NCBI GenBank assembly: GCA_029262515.1
Contig: JAJCZH010000016.1
Coordinates: 1 to 62,380 of the forward strand
From: Deltaproteobacteria bacterium
Lineage (GTDB): Bacteria; Desulfobacterota; GWC2-55-46; JADFVP01
Length of the DNA stretch: 62,380 nt
Reading direction: 5' to 3'
Shown here: positions 17,549 to 25,889 of the stretch, piece by piece
How the letters are laid out: every line of letters begins with the position of its first letter
How positions within the stretch are numbered: position 1 is the first letter of the stretch
The notes under the pieces: generated by a model
What the model saw: the letters and a program-made list of their open reading frames with translations, nothing else
Told to the model about the DNA's origin: nothing
The model's database searches: none
Made by a program: the position numbers and the translations under genes

Positions 17549-17671
17549 GGTGGGCACAACCCACCATAAAGTTGCTTAATAAGGTATTAATAAAAAGATG
17601 TTGGGTTTCGCAGTAGCTCTACCCAACCTACGTACTTACCTAGCCGGGTAGGGTGGGCACTGCCCACCACG
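17546..17671. repeat. Cluster of three palindromic REP-like sequences
   Basis: GTAGGGTGGGCACAACCCACC (17546-17566) and GTAGGGTGGGCACTGCCCACC (17648-17668) are nearly identical palindromes with GTGGG/CCCAC type arms. Between them, about 17600-17632, GTTGGGTTTCGC pairs with CTACCCAAC followed by CTACG. The GTTGGGT/ACCCAAC unit recurs at 54206-54404. All three lie between short accessory genes. Confidence 0.75.
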
Positions 17672-17710
17672 TAAAATATATTCTGTTTCAAACACGTTAA
17701 GGTTTTATAA

Positions 17711-18427
17711 ATGTTAAAAGGTCACTCTAAAAATATATTTAATACTTCAACCGGCCTGCTCGGAGTTCTCTTTCTGCTGTTAGCGCTGCTACTGCCTTTA
17801 CAGGCGCAGGCGGAAGAGTGTACGGTAAGCGTACTCAACCGTACTGCCACGGTTCAGCCCGACGGCTCGTGGCTACTGCCCAACATTCCTTCTAACATGG
17901 GGCTGGTGCGCGCGCGCATGACCTGCGTGGTAAACGGAAAGACTATATCGGGCCAGAGTGATTACTTTACCGTATCTGCAAACAATACTTTAGATATCGG
18001 CGACATATACTTCGACGACTATGATGAAGTTCCAAACGCCGTATCGATAACAACCCCGACTACCAGCCTTACAGACATAGGCATGTCTACCCAGCTAGCG
18101 GTGACGGCTACGTACCCGTCGGGCGCCAATTCTGACGTAACGGCGGGCTTTAGCGGTACCACCTATACTTCGACCAACCCTGCTATCGCATCGGTATCTC
18201 CTGACGGCATTGTTACCTCCGGTACCGAGACCGGAAGGGTAATAATAACCGCCTCTAATGAGATGGTCTTAAGTTCGCTCTTCTTTACGATTACGCAGGG
18301 CAGCAACCCGGACTCCGACGGAGACGGCCTACCGGACGACTGGGAGATAGCAAACGGCCTAAACCCCAACGACCCGATAGATGCACTTAAAGACCCGGAC
18401 AGCCTAAAGCCTTTCCAAAAGTGTTGA
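17711..18427 (+). CDS. Exported Ig-like (BIG_2) protein, truncated
   Basis: A 238-residue secreted fragment with an N-terminal signal segment ending near QAQA. It then has a cysteine-containing domain (CTVSVLNRTATVQPDGSW), a bacterial Ig-like region (VSITTPTTSLTDIGMSTQLA through GRVIITASN) and a calcium-binding thrombospondin-3-type stretch DSDGDGLPDDWEIANGLNPN. The reading ends abruptly as DPDSLKPFQKC where another DGDG repeat would be expected, so the 3' part of a much larger surface gene is missing. N-termini of this type can head large RHS or adhesin proteins, which fits the detached RHS end just upstream. Confidence 0.7.
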   Translation: MLKGHSKNIFNTSTGLLGVLFLLLALLLPLQAQAEECTVSVLNRTATVQPDGSWLLPNIPSNMGLVRARMTCVVNGKTISGQSDYFTVSANNTLDIGDIYFDDYDEVPNAVSITTPTTSLTDIGMSTQLAVTATYPSGANSDVTAGFSGTTYTSTNPAIASVSPDGIVTSGTETGRVIITASNEMVLSSLFFTITQGSNPDSDGDGLPDDWEIANGLNPNDPIDALKDPDSLKPFQKC

Positions 18428-18711
18428 TACTTTCTACTGGAAATCGACATTTTTATGTCTTCTTCTGAACTATTTAGTAGCAGGTGTACTACGCATCTTA
18501 CACCCATCCTACAGCAAGCACTTCCTACTGATCATTCCCTTGCCAACCCTTCACAACAAATTAATCTCCTCGTTTACCTATAAGCCAAAAGCTGAACAGG
18601 CTACTTTAGCAACACATGTTATAGCCACACCTAACCATCTGTTTTTCGTGCCTTTTTTCCGTAAGGTTAATCGGAGATGTAGGAGATTCGCTCAGAAACA
18701 ATCAAAAAACC
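18428..18711. other. Intergenic region with no gene seen
   Basis: About 280 bases after the truncated Ig-like gene. Short frames are present but none has a ribosome binding site or recognisable product. It may be eroded sequence from the deleted part of that gene. Confidence 0.4.
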
Positions 18712-18740
18712 TTGAAAAAAATCAATAAACCTGCTACTAT
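18712..18740 (+). promoter_or_regulatory. Sigma-70 promoter upstream of the PD40 lipoprotein leader
   Basis: TTGAAA (18712-18717), 17-base spacer, TACTAT (18735-18740). Transcription would start near 18747 and give a leader of about 165 bases before the GTG start at 18912. Confidence 0.6.
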
Positions 18741-18845
18741 TATCAACGATTACTGCTGTTGCAGGCATGTTGCAGATATTATGATGCTACTCTTGTTCGC
18801 TCTGCGATATTACATTCTGTTACAACTATTTTACAGGTGATGGGG

Positions 18846-18890
18846 CCTGACATTGGGAGATTTTTGCCGTATGTCAGGTTTTTTTTATTT
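18846..18890 (+). terminator. Intrinsic terminator in the leader of the PD40 lipoprotein gene
   Basis: CCTGACAT (18846-18853) pairs with ATGTCAGG (18871-18878), followed at once by eight T and then ATTTTTT. It lies only about 20 bases before the GTG start codon, so it either ends a small RNA or acts as an attenuator. Confidence 0.75.
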
Positions 18891-18911
18891 TTTCTTGGGG
18901 GGGGGATAACT

Positions 18912-21158
18912 GTGCTCAAGCTTTCGCTTAGATTTGCTCTTCTACTACTGCTCGTGACCGGCCTGGTTAGCTGCGGCTCCGGCGGGGGCGGGGGTGGTGG
19001 CGGTACCGGAGGAAACAGCGGCTCTTCTTTACAGTACACCGGCAGTACATACCCGGCAGCCCTAACTGACATAAACTCGGTAGAGGTCTCAAAAGAGACA
19101 TACATGGGCGGCGGTACCGGTACGGCAATAGGCGGACGGAGCCTCAACTCGACAACAGGGTCGAACAAGGTACGACGCCCCAACACCTTTGTCCTCGCCT
19201 CGGTACTCGAAAGCGCTATAACCAAGGCCGACCTAACCTCAAGCACCGATCTGTCAAAGACTGCACTCAACGGAAACCTGATACCGGACGCCACCTGCGC
19301 GGGCGGATCCGGTACCGGTTCGCTCAGCCTCGATTACAACGACACCACCGGCTCCTTCACCGGTACCTTCACCTTCAATAGCTTCTGCTCCGAGGGCGTA
19401 AACCTGACCGGCACAGTAGCCACATCGGGACTGATAAATCCCTTTACGCTCGACATTATAGACTTCACCATGTTCTTCGACTCTCTGGCAGCGGTAGCGG
19501 CCGACTACTCAGATACCGCCAGCGGCACCATTACATACGCCATCTCCGGTTCATCAGAGACGGTAACACTAGACCTGCTGCTAAGAGACGACGCCACATC
19601 CAAGGTCTATAAGATGGAGAACTTCCATGTAGGTCTGCTTACGGTGTCGAATTATGTAGATATGACGATCCAGAGCGGTCGGTTCTTCCACCCTGACCAC
19701 GGTTATGTAGACGTAACGACCGTTACGCCGCTCAGGTATTATAACGACGAAGAGTGGCCGTCCGGCGGCGTGCTGATCTTTACGGGTTTATCTGGAGCCA
19801 GGGTGCGCCTAACGGTCTACCTCTCGGAATCCTATAGCGTCGAGACCGACTCTGACGGTAATGGGTCATACGAGTATGACTCAGGCATGCAGAGTTGGCA
19901 AGATACCGGTACTTCGGACGGTGACACGACAAGCCAACTGCTCCCCATAATACGTGCAAGCGTGGCTTCAGACGGTAATATCGGCAATAACCATAGCTTC
20001 CGTTCATCAATGAGCGGAGACGGACGGTACGTGGCTTTCGACTCATCATCATCAAACCTTGTAGCTAATGACACCAACAACGCACATGATGTATTTGTCC
20101 ATGACAGGCAGACCGAAACCACCACACGGATCAGCATCGCCTCGGACGGTACTCAAGGTAATAACAATTCAAGTTCTCCATCAATAAGCGCCGACGGGCG
20201 GTACGTGACCTTTGTGTCTTATTCAACCAACCTTGTAGCAAATGACACCAACGGAGAGGGTGACATCTTTGTCCACGACAGGCAGACCGGCAATATCACA
20301 AAAGTAAATATCACCTCGGACGGCACACAAGGTAATAACCATTCAAGTGCTCCATCAATAAGCGCCGACGGACGGTACGTGGCCTTTCAATCAGATGCTT
20401 CAAACCTTGTAGCAAATGATACCAATTACGCTTCTGATGTTTTTGTCCATGACAGGCAGACTGCTACCACCACAATAGTAAGTGTCGCATCAAACGGTAC
20501 GCAAGGCAATAGCTACAACGAGTTTCCATCAATAAGCGAAGACGGACGGCACGTAGCATTCACGTCTTACTCAAACAATCTGGTTACCAACGACAACAAT
20601 GTCAGACGAGACGTTTTTGTCCATGACAGGCAGACAGGGGAGACCACAATGGTCAGTGTCGCCTCGGACGGTACCCATGGCAACACCTTCAGCAAAGATC
20701 CATCCATAAGTGCTGACGGACGGTACGTGGCATTCTGGTCATGGTCAAATACCCTTGTAGACAATGATACCAACGACGTATACGATATTTTTGTCAGAGA
20801 CAGGCAGACCGAAACAACAACAAGAGTAAGTGTCGCATCCGGAGGCACTCAAGCTAGCGCCAATGGCCGAAAGCCATCAATAAGCCCCGACGGACGGTAC
20901 GTAGCCTTTTCTTCCAGCTCACCAGACCTTGTCACCAACGACACCAACAACGTGGAAGACATCTTCATCCATGACAGGCAGACCGGCACCACCACAAGGG
21001 TAAGCCATGATTCAAATGGCGCACAAGGTGAATTAACAAGCTATTACCCATCAATAAGTGCAGACGGACAGTACGTAGCCTTTACTTCTGTTGCATCCAT
21101 CTTGGTTACCGGTGATACTAATGACCGAGCTGATATATATGTTGCACCACATGAGTAA
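18912..21158 (+). CDS. Seven-blade PD40/TolB-like beta-propeller lipoprotein
   Basis: A 748-residue lipoprotein. The GTG at 18912 is chosen because it follows a G-run Shine-Dalgarno sequence and starts a perfect lipoprotein signal (MLKLSLRFALLLLLVTGLVS, then C21). A poly-Gly spacer and an unrecognised domain (about 40-330) follow. The C-terminal half holds seven repeats of about 55 residues, each with SxxGRYVAF, NLVxNDTN and D(I/V)FVHDRQT blocks, the PD40/WD40-like propeller unit. The frame is open upstream to 18759 but that part contains the terminator hairpin. Function is unknown; TolB-like propellers bind proteins or polysaccharides. The DNA of the repeats is itself repetitive (about 19960-21150). 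Confidence 0.85.
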   Translation: MLKLSLRFALLLLLVTGLVSCGSGGGGGGGGTGGNSGSSLQYTGSTYPAALTDINSVEVSKETYMGGGTGTAIGGRSLNSTTGSNKVRRPNTFVLASVLESAITKADLTSSTDLSKTALNGNLIPDATCAGGSGTGSLSLDYNDTTGSFTGTFTFNSFCSEGVNLTGTVATSGLINPFTLDIIDFTMFFDSLAAVAADYSDTASGTITYAISGSSETVTLDLLLRDDATSKVYKMENFHVGLLTVSNYVDMTIQSGRFFHPDHGYVDVTTVTPLRYYNDEEWPSGGVLIFTGLSGARVRLTVYLSESYSVETDSDGNGSYEYDSGMQSWQDTGTSDGDTTSQLLPIIRASVASDGNIGNNHSFRSSMSGDGRYVAFDSSSSNLVANDTNNAHDVFVHDRQTETTTRISIASDGTQGNNNSSSPSISADGRYVTFVSYSTNLVANDTNGEGDIFVHDRQTGNITKVNITSDGTQGNNHSSAPSISADGRYVAFQSDASNLVANDTNYASDVFVHDRQTATTTIVSVASNGTQGNSYNEFPSISEDGRHVAFTSYSNNLVTNDNNVRRDVFVHDRQTGETTMVSVASDGTHGNTFSKDPSISADGRYVAFWSWSNTLVDNDTNDVYDIFVRDRQTETTTRVSVASGGTQASANGRKPSISPDGRYVAFSSSSPDLVTNDTNNVEDIFIHDRQTGTTTRVSHDSNGAQGELTSYYPSISADGQYVAFTSVASILVTGDTNDRADIYVAPHE

Positions 21159-21199
21159 ACGGATCGGAAGTGAGCTTACCCCCCTGATTATAAAAAGTA

Positions 21200-21325
21200 A
21201 CGACCCCAGCTACATACCGGTGATCAGCGCGGCTGCAATATGTGGACTTCACTTCCAGCTCATCTAACATTGTAGCCGGTGACACCAATAACTTGCTTGA
21301 TGTATTCATTACGCCAAATCAGTAA
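21200..21325 (+). pseudogene. Decayed extra propeller blade after the PD40 gene
   Basis: About 40 bases beyond the stop, the sequence encodes SYIPVISA and, one frame over, LQYVDFTSSSSNIVAGDTNN then LLDVFITPNQ and TAA (21323-21325). This matches the last blade of the gene (SYYPSISADGQYVAF ... VTGDTNDRADIYVAP). It needs a frameshift near 21232, so it is a relic of a duplicated or exchanged C-terminus. Confidence 0.7.
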
Positions 21326-21474
21326 CGGTTCAACTCCAAAATAACCTCTACGTTTCACCTCAAGACAATACTTATCACAATACCCCGCTACGCTCCCTCA
21401 ACATAAGCACAATTTGGGCACAATCCACCCACAAACAGATTACGGAAACCCCGCAACCCATTCACTCCAGCGCA

Positions 21475-21531
21475 CAAAAAAGGGCCGCAACGATCTGATT
21501 TCATTAGCAAAAAATCAGAACATTACGGCCC
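21475..21531 (-). terminator. Terminator of the tRNA-Ser/tRNA-Arg unit
   Basis: On the minus strand GGGCCGTAATGTTCTGATTT pairs with AAATCAGATCGTTGCGGCCC (a few mismatches) and is followed by TTTTTTT (plus 21475-21481). Confidence 0.8.
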
Positions 21532-21538
21532 CGTAATA

Positions 21539-21615
21539 TGGTGCGCCTGGAGGGATTCGAACCCCCGACCTACGGATTCGTAGTCCGTCGCTCTATCCAG
21601 CTGAGCCACAGGCGC
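21539..21615 (-). tRNA. tRNA-Arg (ACG)
   Basis: A 77-nt cloverleaf on the minus strand with encoded CCA; acceptor GCGCCTG/CAGGCGC, T-loop TTCGAAT, anticodon loop CTACGAA giving ACG, which would be edited to ICG by TadA (gene at 9644-10123). Confidence 0.95.
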
Positions 21616-21626
21616 AAGAAAAAAAG

Positions 21627-21716
<90 letters not shown>

Positions 21717-21728
21717 TTAATAAAAAAG

Positions 21729-21745
21729 GTCTAAAGAATAGACCT
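21729..21745 (-). terminator. Hairpin with T-run directly 5' of tRNA-Ser
   Basis: GGTCT-attcttt-AGACC followed by TTTTTT on the minus strand, 12 bases before the tRNA-Ser 5' end. A second hairpin is at 21766-21786. Confidence 0.5.
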
Positions 21746-21765
21746 CTTCCTATGTAAAGCGAAAA

Positions 21766-21786
21766 TTGCCCGGCACAGCCGGGCAA
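21766..21786. terminator. Perfect GC-rich hairpin upstream of tRNA-Ser
   Basis: TTGCCCGG-cacag-CCGGGCAA, an 8-bp perfect stem, followed on the minus strand by TTTT. Confidence 0.5.
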
Positions 21787-21815
21787 TACGCACCCTTCTA
21801 TTTAACACGACTCTA

Positions 21816-21824
21816 TGCTATAAT
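21816..21824 (+). promoter_or_regulatory. Extended -10 promoter of the zinc-ribbon gene
   Basis: TG-C-TATAAT (21816-21824), a perfect -10 with TG extension, about 45 bases upstream of the start codon; no strong -35 is seen. Confidence 0.55.
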
Positions 21825-21869
21825 CAAGACCGCTTTTTCAATATCGATATAAAAATATGGAGGTTTATG

Positions 21870-22346
21870 ATGGACGAATCTACAAAACAGTGCCCCGAGT
21901 GCGGCGCCGAGTATTATGCCCATATAGAAGTGTGCGGTAGCTGTGATGTCAAGTTGCTCTCTTCACAAGATATTTCCGAGGGGCGCATCAATCCTACTTC
22001 GATCAGCGCGCTCGTCTGCATAATGGAGGGACCTATCGACAGGCTCAAGGAGATATCACACGGACTCGACCTGGCAGGCTTCGAAAGCCGTATACTTAAC
22101 GCCAAGAGCGAAGACGACGGCGACTGCTGCGCCACTGGCTGCGGCTCTGACACCTTCGGTATTTATCTGTCGCAAAGTGTGGCCGAGAAGGCAGCCTCTG
22201 TAGCGCGTGACCTGCAAAACCGTATGTATCCGGAAATCGCCGAGATGGAGGATCAGATAAGCCAAGGCAATTGCCCGGCATGCGGTCATAGCATAGAGTT
22301 CGCCCTAAAGGAGTGCCCTGACTGCGGCCTCTACATCGGCGCTTAA
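21870..22346 (+). CDS. Double zinc-ribbon protein with DUF2007-like middle
   Basis: A 158-residue soluble protein. An N-terminal zinc ribbon CPEC...CGSC (about 7-26) and a C-terminal one CPAC...CPDC (about 133-153) flank a central region of about 70 residues (ISALVCIMEGPIDRLKEISH ...) that resembles the small DUF2007/signal-transducing fold, with an unusual Cys cluster DCCATGC in between. ATG 21870 has GGAGG six bases upstream; ATG 21867 is also possible but too close. The family role is not established, and binding of protein or nucleic acid through the ribbons is a guess. Confidence 0.7.
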   Translation: MDESTKQCPECGAEYYAHIEVCGSCDVKLLSSQDISEGRINPTSISALVCIMEGPIDRLKEISHGLDLAGFESRILNAKSEDDGDCCATGCGSDTFGIYLSQSVAEKAASVARDLQNRMYPEIAEMEDQISQGNCPACGHSIEFALKECPDCGLYIGA

Positions 22347-22524
22347 ACAGACAGCACTCCATATACCGCCAGCTTCTAACCTAAATGTGTCGGCACCTGT
22401 CAGACTACCCGTACCACCCACCTTCTTGACCGTCATCCGGGTCTGTGGTACCGTTTACCTTAACGCACACAGACAATAATCGGCAGCCCGCGCCGTGCCA
22501 CCCGACACTATGGCCGCCTTATCT

Positions 22525-24768
22525 ATGCCCATACTTTCAGCACTTAATAGTACCGGTTGCAAAACCGCACTCCGCCTCTCTACTCTGGCAGTGCTCCTCA
22601 TCGTGCTCGGCATACTCTCGGGCTGCACGCCTAACGACCCGTACCGCCCTGAGGAGAAGAACCAGTCTATCTTCTACACCACCTTCGGAGAGCGGCCTAA
22701 ACATCTCGACCCGGCCCGTTCATACAGCTCAGACGAGTACGCCTTTATAGGAGTAATCTACGAACCGCCGCTCCAGTACCACTACCTCGACCGACCGTAC
22801 CGGCTCATTCCCCTTACGGTAGAGTCGGTGCCGATTCCAGCCTATTACGACAAAAAAGGCAAGCAACTCTCTGACAACTCGCCTGCCTCAAAGGTAGACC
22901 GGGCAGTTTACGAGATAAAACTTAAACACGGTTTAAAGTACCAGCCCCACCCGGCCTTTGCAACAGACTCCACGGGCGCTCCGCTCTACAGGAATATGAC
23001 CGAGGGTGAACTGCACGCCATACGGGAGATAAAGGACTTTAAAGAGACGGATACGCGTGAGGCGACCTCCGACGACTACATACGGCAGATAAAACGTCTC
23101 GCCGACCCTAGTGTCGAAAGCCCGGTACTGCCGATACTGGAAAAGTACATACTGGGGCTAAAAGAGTACTCCGAGAGCCTGAGAGCAGAACTCGAAGAGA
23201 TACGGGCCATCAGAAGAGAAGCAAAGGGAGCTTCTTACAACCAGATGTTAGATGAGCGGAGCAACCCGATCCGCTTCGATTATGACAAGTATGAACTCCC
23301 GGGCGTTAAACGTATAGACGACTATACCTACAAGATTATTCTTAGCACAAAATACCCCCAGTTCATCTACTGGCTCGCCATGCCGTTCTTCTCGCCCATG
23401 CCGAAAGAGGCTCTCGACTTCTATGCCCAAAGAACGCTGATAGAGAAAAACATCGTGCTTGACCGCTTTCCAATCGGAACAGGACCCTACATGATGGATA
23501 CTTACAACCCAAACATGGAGATGGTCTTAAAAGTTAACCCCAACTTCCACGGCGAGACCTACCCCTCGACAGGAGAGCCATCAGACCTGGAGAACGGACT
23601 CTTCAAAGACGCCGGGAAGGAGCTGCCCCTGACCGGGAAACTGGTCTTCAAACTTGAAAAGGAAGCTATACCGAGGTGGAACAAGTTCCTTCAGGGTTAT
23701 TATGACAACTCCGGTATAAACTCCGAGAGCTTCGACCAAGCGGTCTCCATGTCGGCCACCGGCCAGGCGGAACTAACAGCGGCTATGCGCGATAAAAAGA
23801 TCACACTCAAAACCGCTGTCCAGCCTACAACCATGTACATGAGCTTCAATATGCTCGACGGCCTCGTCGGTGGTTATACGGAAAAACAGCAGAAGCTGCG
23901 CCAGGCAATCAGTATTGCCCTAGACTACGAAGAGTTTATAGAGATTTTCAACAACGGTCGCGGAATCGCAGCCATGAGCCCGCTACCGCCCGGGATATTC
24001 GGAAGGCGCGAAGGCAGAGCCGGGGTCAATCCGTATGTCTATGATTGGGATACGGTTAAAGGCCGTCCAATAAGAAAATCGATAGAAGATGCGAAACAAC
24101 TTCTGGCCGAGGCGGGATATAAGGGCGGTCGCGCGCCTGACGGCAGGCCGCTCAAAATCACATTCGACAACGCATGGACCGGGCCGGACTTTACGCCCAT
24201 GATAAACTGGTACGTCAAGCGACTCAAGTTATTGGGGATCCAGCTCGAAAACCGCACCACCGACTACAACCGTTTCAGGGAGAAGGTGATGAAGGGAAAC
24301 TTCCAGCTCCTCTTCTGGGGCTGGAACGCCGACTACCCCGATCCCGAGAACTTCATGTTTCTGCTCGCGGGCCATAACGGCAAGGTAAAGTTTCAGGGCG
24401 AGAATACGGCAAACTACGCCAACCCGAGGTACGACGCGCTTTTTAAAAAGATGGAGAACATGAGCAATACACTCGAACGGCTCAAGATCATAGACGAGAT
24501 GACATTGATCCTGCAAAAAGACGCCCCGTGGGTCTGGGGTTACCACAGGGTCGCCTTCGGCCTCTACCACTCCTGGGTAGAAAACGTAAAGTCCAATGCA
24601 ATGGCGAACAATACAATGAAGTACATACGCATCGGCGTACCAGAGCGCAACAGTGCGCGCTCGTCATGGAACTCTCCGGTACTATGGCCGATTGCGGTTT
24701 TAGTTCTTCTTTTCGCTGCCATATCGATTCCGGCCATTGTGGCGATTCGCAGAAAGAGGGGCGGCTGA
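22525..24768 (+). CDS. Peptide ABC transporter substrate-binding lipoprotein with C-terminal membrane anchor
   Basis: About 747 residues. A family 5 (oligopeptide/dipeptide/YejA-type) solute-binding protein, longer than the usual 500-600. The signal ends in the lipobox L-S-G-C. Typical SBP_bac_5 elements are present, for example PKHLDPA near the start, IGTGPYM, and the late NADYPDPENF block. Unusually, after the binding domain there is a membrane segment (PIAVLVLLFAAISIPAIVAI) followed by RRKRGG, so the protein could be fixed at both ends. Start ATG 22525 is preferred because it gives a compact signal peptide; ATG at 22495 or a start nearby is possible. The permease gene begins 5 bases after the stop. 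Confidence 0.87.
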   Translation: MPILSALNSTGCKTALRLSTLAVLLIVLGILSGCTPNDPYRPEEKNQSIFYTTFGERPKHLDPARSYSSDEYAFIGVIYEPPLQYHYLDRPYRLIPLTVESVPIPAYYDKKGKQLSDNSPASKVDRAVYEIKLKHGLKYQPHPAFATDSTGAPLYRNMTEGELHAIREIKDFKETDTREATSDDYIRQIKRLADPSVESPVLPILEKYILGLKEYSESLRAELEEIRAIRREAKGASYNQMLDERSNPIRFDYDKYELPGVKRIDDYTYKIILSTKYPQFIYWLAMPFFSPMPKEALDFYAQRTLIEKNIVLDRFPIGTGPYMMDTYNPNMEMVLKVNPNFHGETYPSTGEPSDLENGLFKDAGKELPLTGKLVFKLEKEAIPRWNKFLQGYYDNSGINSESFDQAVSMSATGQAELTAAMRDKKITLKTAVQPTTMYMSFNMLDGLVGGYTEKQQKLRQAISIALDYEEFIEIFNNGRGIAAMSPLPPGIFGRREGRAGVNPYVYDWDTVKGRPIRKSIEDAKQLLAEAGYKGGRAPDGRPLKITFDNAWTGPDFTPMINWYVKRLKLLGIQLENRTTDYNRFREKVMKGNFQLLFWGWNADYPDPENFMFLLAGHNGKVKFQGENTANYANPRYDALFKKMENMSNTLERLKIIDEMTLILQKDAPWVWGYHRVAFGLYHSWVENVKSNAMANNTMKYIRIGVPERNSARSSWNSPVLWPIAVLVLLFAAISIPAIVAIRRKRGG

Positions 24769-24773
24769 GGCAT

Positions 24774-25754
24774 ATGCTTACTTATATAATACGTCGGCTA
24801 CTCTATGCAGTACCTATCGTCATAGGGGTCAACATACTGACCGCGCTGCTCTTCTTCTATGTCAACACCCCTGACGATATGGCGCGCCAGATTCTAGGCG
24901 AAAAGAACGTAACGCCGGCGGCTATCGAGAACTGGAAGAGAGACCACGGTTATAACCTTCCTGCCTTCGTCAATACAGAGGAGTCGGGGGTTGCAACAGT
25001 AACTCAGACTATCTTCTTCCAGAAATCGGTGCCACTATTCTGGTTCAACTTCGGGCACTCGGACCGTAACAATATCGACATAGGCGGCGAGATTCAGAGA
25101 CGGATGTGGGCGAGCCTCGCCATTAGCATACCGACATTTTTAATGAGTATCGTAATCAGCTTATGTATTGCAATGGGGCTCGCCTACTACAGAGGAACGT
25201 ATCTCGATATCTCTGGAGTCGTGCTCTGCGTTGTAATGATGTCGATCTCGGCGCTCTTCTATATCATCGCGGGCCAATTTCTCTTAGGCAAACTCCTTCG
25301 GTTATTTCCTATCTCCGGTTTCGACTCCGGTATCTACTCGCTCAAGTTCATGGTCATGCCGGTCGTTATCGGAGTGCTCTCGGGAGTCGGTTCGGGTGGG
25401 CGGTTCTACCGGACGGTCTTTTTAGAGGAGATAAACAGGGACTATGTTCGTACTGCGAGGGCAAAAGGCTTAAGCGAAGGTACCGTGCTCTTCAAACATG
25501 CGCTCAAGAATGCAATGATACCTATACTGACCAACGTGGTCGTCTCGATTCCGTTTCTCTTTTATGGTTCGCTCATAATGGAGAACTTCTTCTCCATACC
25601 CGGACTCGGCAGCTTTACGATCGATGCGATCCAGTCGCAAGACTTTGCCATAGTGCGCTCTATGGTCTATCTCGGTTCGCTGCTCTACATAGCCGGCCTG
25701 ATACTGACCGATATAAGCTACACGCTTGCGGATCCTAGAGTTCGCCTTGAATAA
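24774..25754 (+). CDS. ABC transporter permease, OppB/YejB-like
   Basis: A 326-residue inner-membrane permease with the typical N-terminus MLTYIIRRLLYAVPIVIGVN, a periplasmic loop, and a BPD_transp_1 domain whose EAA loop reads YVRTARAKGLSEGTVLFKHA (coupling to the ATPase). About six membrane segments. ATG 24774 has GAGG upstream and lies 5 bases after the binding-protein gene; an open frame further upstream overlaps that gene and is rejected. Second gene of the peptide transporter operon. Confidence 0.92.
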   Translation: MLTYIIRRLLYAVPIVIGVNILTALLFFYVNTPDDMARQILGEKNVTPAAIENWKRDHGYNLPAFVNTEESGVATVTQTIFFQKSVPLFWFNFGHSDRNNIDIGGEIQRRMWASLAISIPTFLMSIVISLCIAMGLAYYRGTYLDISGVVLCVVMMSISALFYIIAGQFLLGKLLRLFPISGFDSGIYSLKFMVMPVVIGVLSGVGSGGRFYRTVFLEEINRDYVRTARAKGLSEGTVLFKHALKNAMIPILTNVVVSIPFLFYGSLIMENFFSIPGLGSFTIDAIQSQDFAIVRSMVYLGSLLYIAGLILTDISYTLADPRVRLE

Positions 25755-25889
25755 GACCGTTCGGGCCTCTTATTTAAATGCTTTAAGGGTCTTTACGTTG
25801 ATCGAAGTGTAATTTAATGATGCACAATAAAACAAATAGGTAGAAAAAATATTGAAACCTAAAAACAACCAAATCATGGTGCCGAAGGC

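Noticed and set aside
18540-18728. 62-codon frame upstream of the PD40 lipoprotein
   Set aside because: No ribosome binding site or recognisable product, and it runs into the promoter at 18712-18740.
18759-18911. N-terminal extension of the PD40 lipoprotein to 18759
   Set aside because: It would translate through the terminator hairpin and bury the lipoprotein signal 51 residues inside the protein; GTG 18912 has a good ribosome binding site.
19960-21150. Tandem repeat DNA that could suggest a CRISPR-like array
   Set aside because: The period of about 165 bases is in frame and encodes the propeller blades; spacers are not unique short sequences.
24528-24773. N-terminal extension of the first permease inside the binding-protein gene
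   Set aside because: The overlap encodes no permease-like sequence, while ATG 24774 gives the standard start.
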